Of a DNA stretch of 64,000 nucleotides, positions 63,956 to 64,000 are shown in pieces. A program made the translations under genes and the position numbers. This DNA is from Saprospiraceae bacterium. GTDB taxonomy: Bacteria; Bacteroidota; Bacteroidia; Chitinophagales; Saprospiraceae. Location of the stretch: NCBI GenBank assembly GCA_016718205.1, contig JADKEB010000036.1:62001-126000 (forward strand), given 5' to 3'. A model generated the notes under the pieces. That model made no database searches. It was not told where the DNA came from and worked only from the letters and a program-made list of their open reading frames with translations. Positions within the stretch are counted from its first letter, which is position 1. Every line of letters begins with the position of its first letter.

Positions 63956-64000
63956 ATTATTACTATACCTAAATACAAATGAGTCGTGGGGAGAGCTCGT

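Overview
The window looks like a chromosomal segment of a low-GC member of the Bacteroidota, most likely close to the Saprospiraceae. The evidence is type IX secretion (T9SS) sorting domains of both the A and B kind, a SusC/SusD pair, an S46 dipeptidyl-peptidase, DUF2911, DUF3810 and DUF6794 proteins, and promoter-like TAnnTTTG boxes with few Shine-Dalgarno sequences. There is no rRNA, CRISPR array, transposase gene or recognisable prophage.

Layout. 1-9.3 kb: the 3' part of a repetitive tail-fibre-like adhesin with a C1q-like end, a 1777-residue T9SS surface protein carrying dockerin-like and cohesin-like segments, and a broken T9SS tail. 9.4-12 kb: a DUF3810 zincin-like membrane protein with a disturbed N-terminus and a helical repeat protein. 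12.1-18.2 kb: glutamate synthase gltB-gltD. 18.2-19.9 kb: a gene graveyard with a DUF433/DUF5615 toxin-antitoxin pair whose toxin is decayed, a tRNA-like gene with anticodon UCA, half a tRNA, a gltD fossil and a MITE-like element. 19.9-31 kb: a T9SS type-B protein, DUF2911 and DUF6794 proteins, pdhA, a sterol-desaturase-family enzyme, a rhodanese lipoprotein, an S46 peptidase, a MscS channel, an aminotransferase overlapping a spermidine-synthase-like gene, and a second MITE copy.

31.3-46.6 kb is a probable catabolic neighbourhood: a secreted RidA protein, a sulfatase and an SGNH hydrolase, then SusC (carrying an in-frame UGA and an apparent plug deletion), SusD, a BNR/sortilin-like secreted protein, a ROK regulator, a DODA-like dioxygenase and a hydroxypyruvate-isomerase-like enzyme. 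46.8-56.9 kb is housekeeping: the minus-strand run secA-ribD-nth, then a YidE/AspT-type transporter and topA. 57.0-57.3 kb holds a run of almost pure C that has replaced the middle of a small gene and is almost certainly an assembly artefact. 57.7-64 kb: a TPR protein with a TonB-like end, lptE, a DMT permease, a small SET-domain protein, a TMTC-like membrane TPR protein and a thioredoxin-SPOR fusion.

The features that ordinary genes do not explain are two families of short non-coding elements (one with about 50-bp imperfect terminal inverted repeats ending GAGTATG/CATACTC and flanked by TTA, the other built on a CCTGCCTG/CAGGCAGG palindrome that also lies inside a reading frame), the coexistence of a UCA-anticodon tRNA-like gene with a UGA-interrupted susC, and three genes broken at A/T homopolymers. 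All statements rest on reading the sequence and on family knowledge; no database search was run.
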